A DNA stretch of 64,000 nt, from the NCBI GenBank assembly GCA_037389465.1, contig JAZARR010000032.1:3110001-3174000 (forward strand). The letters are read 5' to 3'. Position 1 is the first letter of the stretch. Every line of letters begins with the position of its first letter. Shown piece after piece: positions 62,209 to 64,000 of this stretch. The stretch is from Baylisascaris procyonis (Eukaryota; Nematoda; Chromadorea; Rhabditida; Ascarididae). The translations under genes were made by a program, and so were the position numbers. Under the pieces are notes generated by a model, which searched no databases, had not been told where the DNA came from, and was given only the letters and a program-made list of their open reading frames with translations.

Positions 62209-63550
62209 CTGCTATCAGCTCATAAAGGCACCTACACCGCTCATTTGCGCTACGACTGTTGAAGATGCAAACGTATTTGACATAAATACGCGGTTTTATC
62301 AGCTTTTTTCTGTACAAACCAAAGGTGGAGAGGGGTCTAGTACAAAGTTGAAAGACTCCCCACCACAATAATAGATTATATTATTCGCCGCTTTAGTAAA
62401 TGAGACATTCAACGGAACGTCACAACAATCCACGCTGCAAGCAGGACAATATTTTTAACGGTTCATTATCATACAGCAATTGCCTTCTCTTCAAATCCCC
62501 ACATGCTTTTCTCTTCACATAAACGACCCTCCATAATATGTTACAATTTGCGTTAATAGACTACATAAACATGCCGCAGTATCATTTATAAGCAATCTAT
62601 GAGGTCTTTCTCATAACACTATAAGATACTGGAAAGTCAAATATAAAAATATTACGTCTCCACCGTTGCGCATTCGATTTAAGAGGGGAAAATTGTGACC
62701 AAAAAGAGGCAATGCAAGAAAATGACGACGACGTTAATGTCAGACTCATTAGGCGTAAGCTGTCGCTCACCCAGTACTGTGTATATTGTGGTCGCTGATC
62801 AAAAGCATAAAGCAAATATTATAAGCATCCGAAACCTTGACCGATTTTAGAATCAACAACATGCTAGAAAATTTACTTGCAATAGTTGTACTAAAGACCA
62901 GACAGTAGGGACTTAGAGCCCAAATTTTGGTTTCTAAGCAATAAAAGAAGCCAACTGCGACAGTGCTGAAGGCATCTCATTGTGGCCCTCGGAAGTGCAT
63001 AAACAGCGGAACGTTATTCCATACAAACGACAGGATACATTATCACTAAAACCACAGAAATCGAGACTTTATTATAGCGACGAGAGGGAAGCAGAAAAAG
63101 CGGATTAGTGGGTCCTAGACGACATCATTGCTACTTCCATCCCACTAACTTCTGCCCCACTGATGTATGGTTGATGATGACATGCATCCTGCTCCAGGCG
63201 CTTGAAAGAACAAAGGCTCCACGAAGCATTCGACTTCACGGTCCTTATGGTCACGGTCTACACACCATCGCTCATAGTTAAAAACAAATGGGTAGGAATA
63301 CAGCGACGAGCTATCACTCTAGTTAACTTCATTTGACCAAAAACAGAAATAACGCGGTAGGTTTTGCATAAGTCAGGCTGCCATAAACTGATTCGTCAGC
63401 TGTCTGATTTTCATTGACAACATGAAAAGAAATCAAACTCAGAAGAACAGGATGTTTATTTCGTCAAACTTAAAGAAACGCCACAAAATATAGAGATATC
63501 TATTCGAAGCATTCGAAGAAGTTGAAAGTAAGAAAAAAGCTGGCGCCTAC

Positions 63551-63722
63551 CTGAGTTGGAGATGTAGAAAATGCGCCATCGCTAGGCTGCTCTGTAACTA
63601 CCTGCGGCGGAGTGTCGCCACCCTCTTCATTACCAAAATCTGGTACCTTGAAACAAATCAAATTATGCACCTCTTGCAATATCGACTTGACGTGAGCACT
63701 ACTTTCACTTTCAGTCAATTTT
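63551..63722 (-). CDS. Candidate internal exon, minus-strand gene
   Basis: 172 nt with acceptor TTTTTACCAG and donor CTCAG|GTAGGC. It encodes KLTESESSAHVKSILQEVHN, then ICFKVPDFGNEEGGDTPPQV and a Ser/Thr/Pro-rich end: soluble and acidic, probably cytoplasmic. There is no ATG, so the start lies further right, probably beyond the window. Leaves phase 0. Confidence 0.4.
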
Positions 63723-64000
63723 CTGGTAAAAACACGTGCCTATCACGTGAATAAAAATATATCTATCGTGCGAATAAAAATGCTGAAAAATATACACAAA
63801 AAAAAGATCATATACCTACAACGTACCGGCTTCAACATGAACTAAGAACCGCTTTAATCAACATTTACACATCTCAGCCACAGTTCAACCAGTCAACGAA
63901 AGGGAAGAAAACTTTAGCTGTCCTTTTGAATCTGCTTTTATGAACATTTTTTTGGGGAAATTTAAAAGCAAAAGGATTTGCTGATTAAAGATCTAAATGA

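Overview
The window is nematode nuclear DNA. It is AT-rich and gene-poor, its genes are split by long introns, and it carries microsatellites and decayed transposons. The best evidence is a complete high-affinity choline transporter whose protein matches the C. elegans CHO-1 / vertebrate CHT1 (SLC5A7) family almost end to end. A TTTCAG acceptor lies seven bases before its ATG, as expected for a trans-spliced nematode mRNA. The long introns suggest a parasitic nematode with an expanded genome, but I cannot name the species.

Layout. (1) About 2.1-8.4 kb, + strand: four exons of an ABHD14-type alpha/beta hydrolase with an intact Ser-Asp-His triad; the exon holding the start codon was not found. 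(2) 8.5-31.6 kb: about 23 kb with no gene I can support. (3) 31.6-54.5 kb, + strand: cho-1, 11 coding exons, 589 codons, every splice phase consistent. Its first intron is 13.1 kb and holds a decayed RTE-type LINE tail, a decayed mariner fragment, an unexplained 176-codon ORF and two perfect TCCCATGGGA sites. (4) 56.8-58.2 kb: two mirrored, degenerate GT/CA arrays. (5) 57.7-63.7 kb, minus strand: a chain of phase-compatible exons that seems to encode a multi-pass membrane protein of unknown family, convergent with cho-1. The + strand turns from T-rich to A-rich here, as expected when introns are transcribed from the other strand.

The most interesting observation is regulatory. TCCCNNGGGA is the binding motif of the COE/EBF factor UNC-3, the terminal selector of cholinergic motor neurons in C. 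elegans, where cho-1 is one of its targets. Two exact copies, both with AT in the centre and both inside longer palindromes, sit at opposite ends of intron 1. This suggests that the UNC-3 to cho-1 link is conserved and works from inside the gene.
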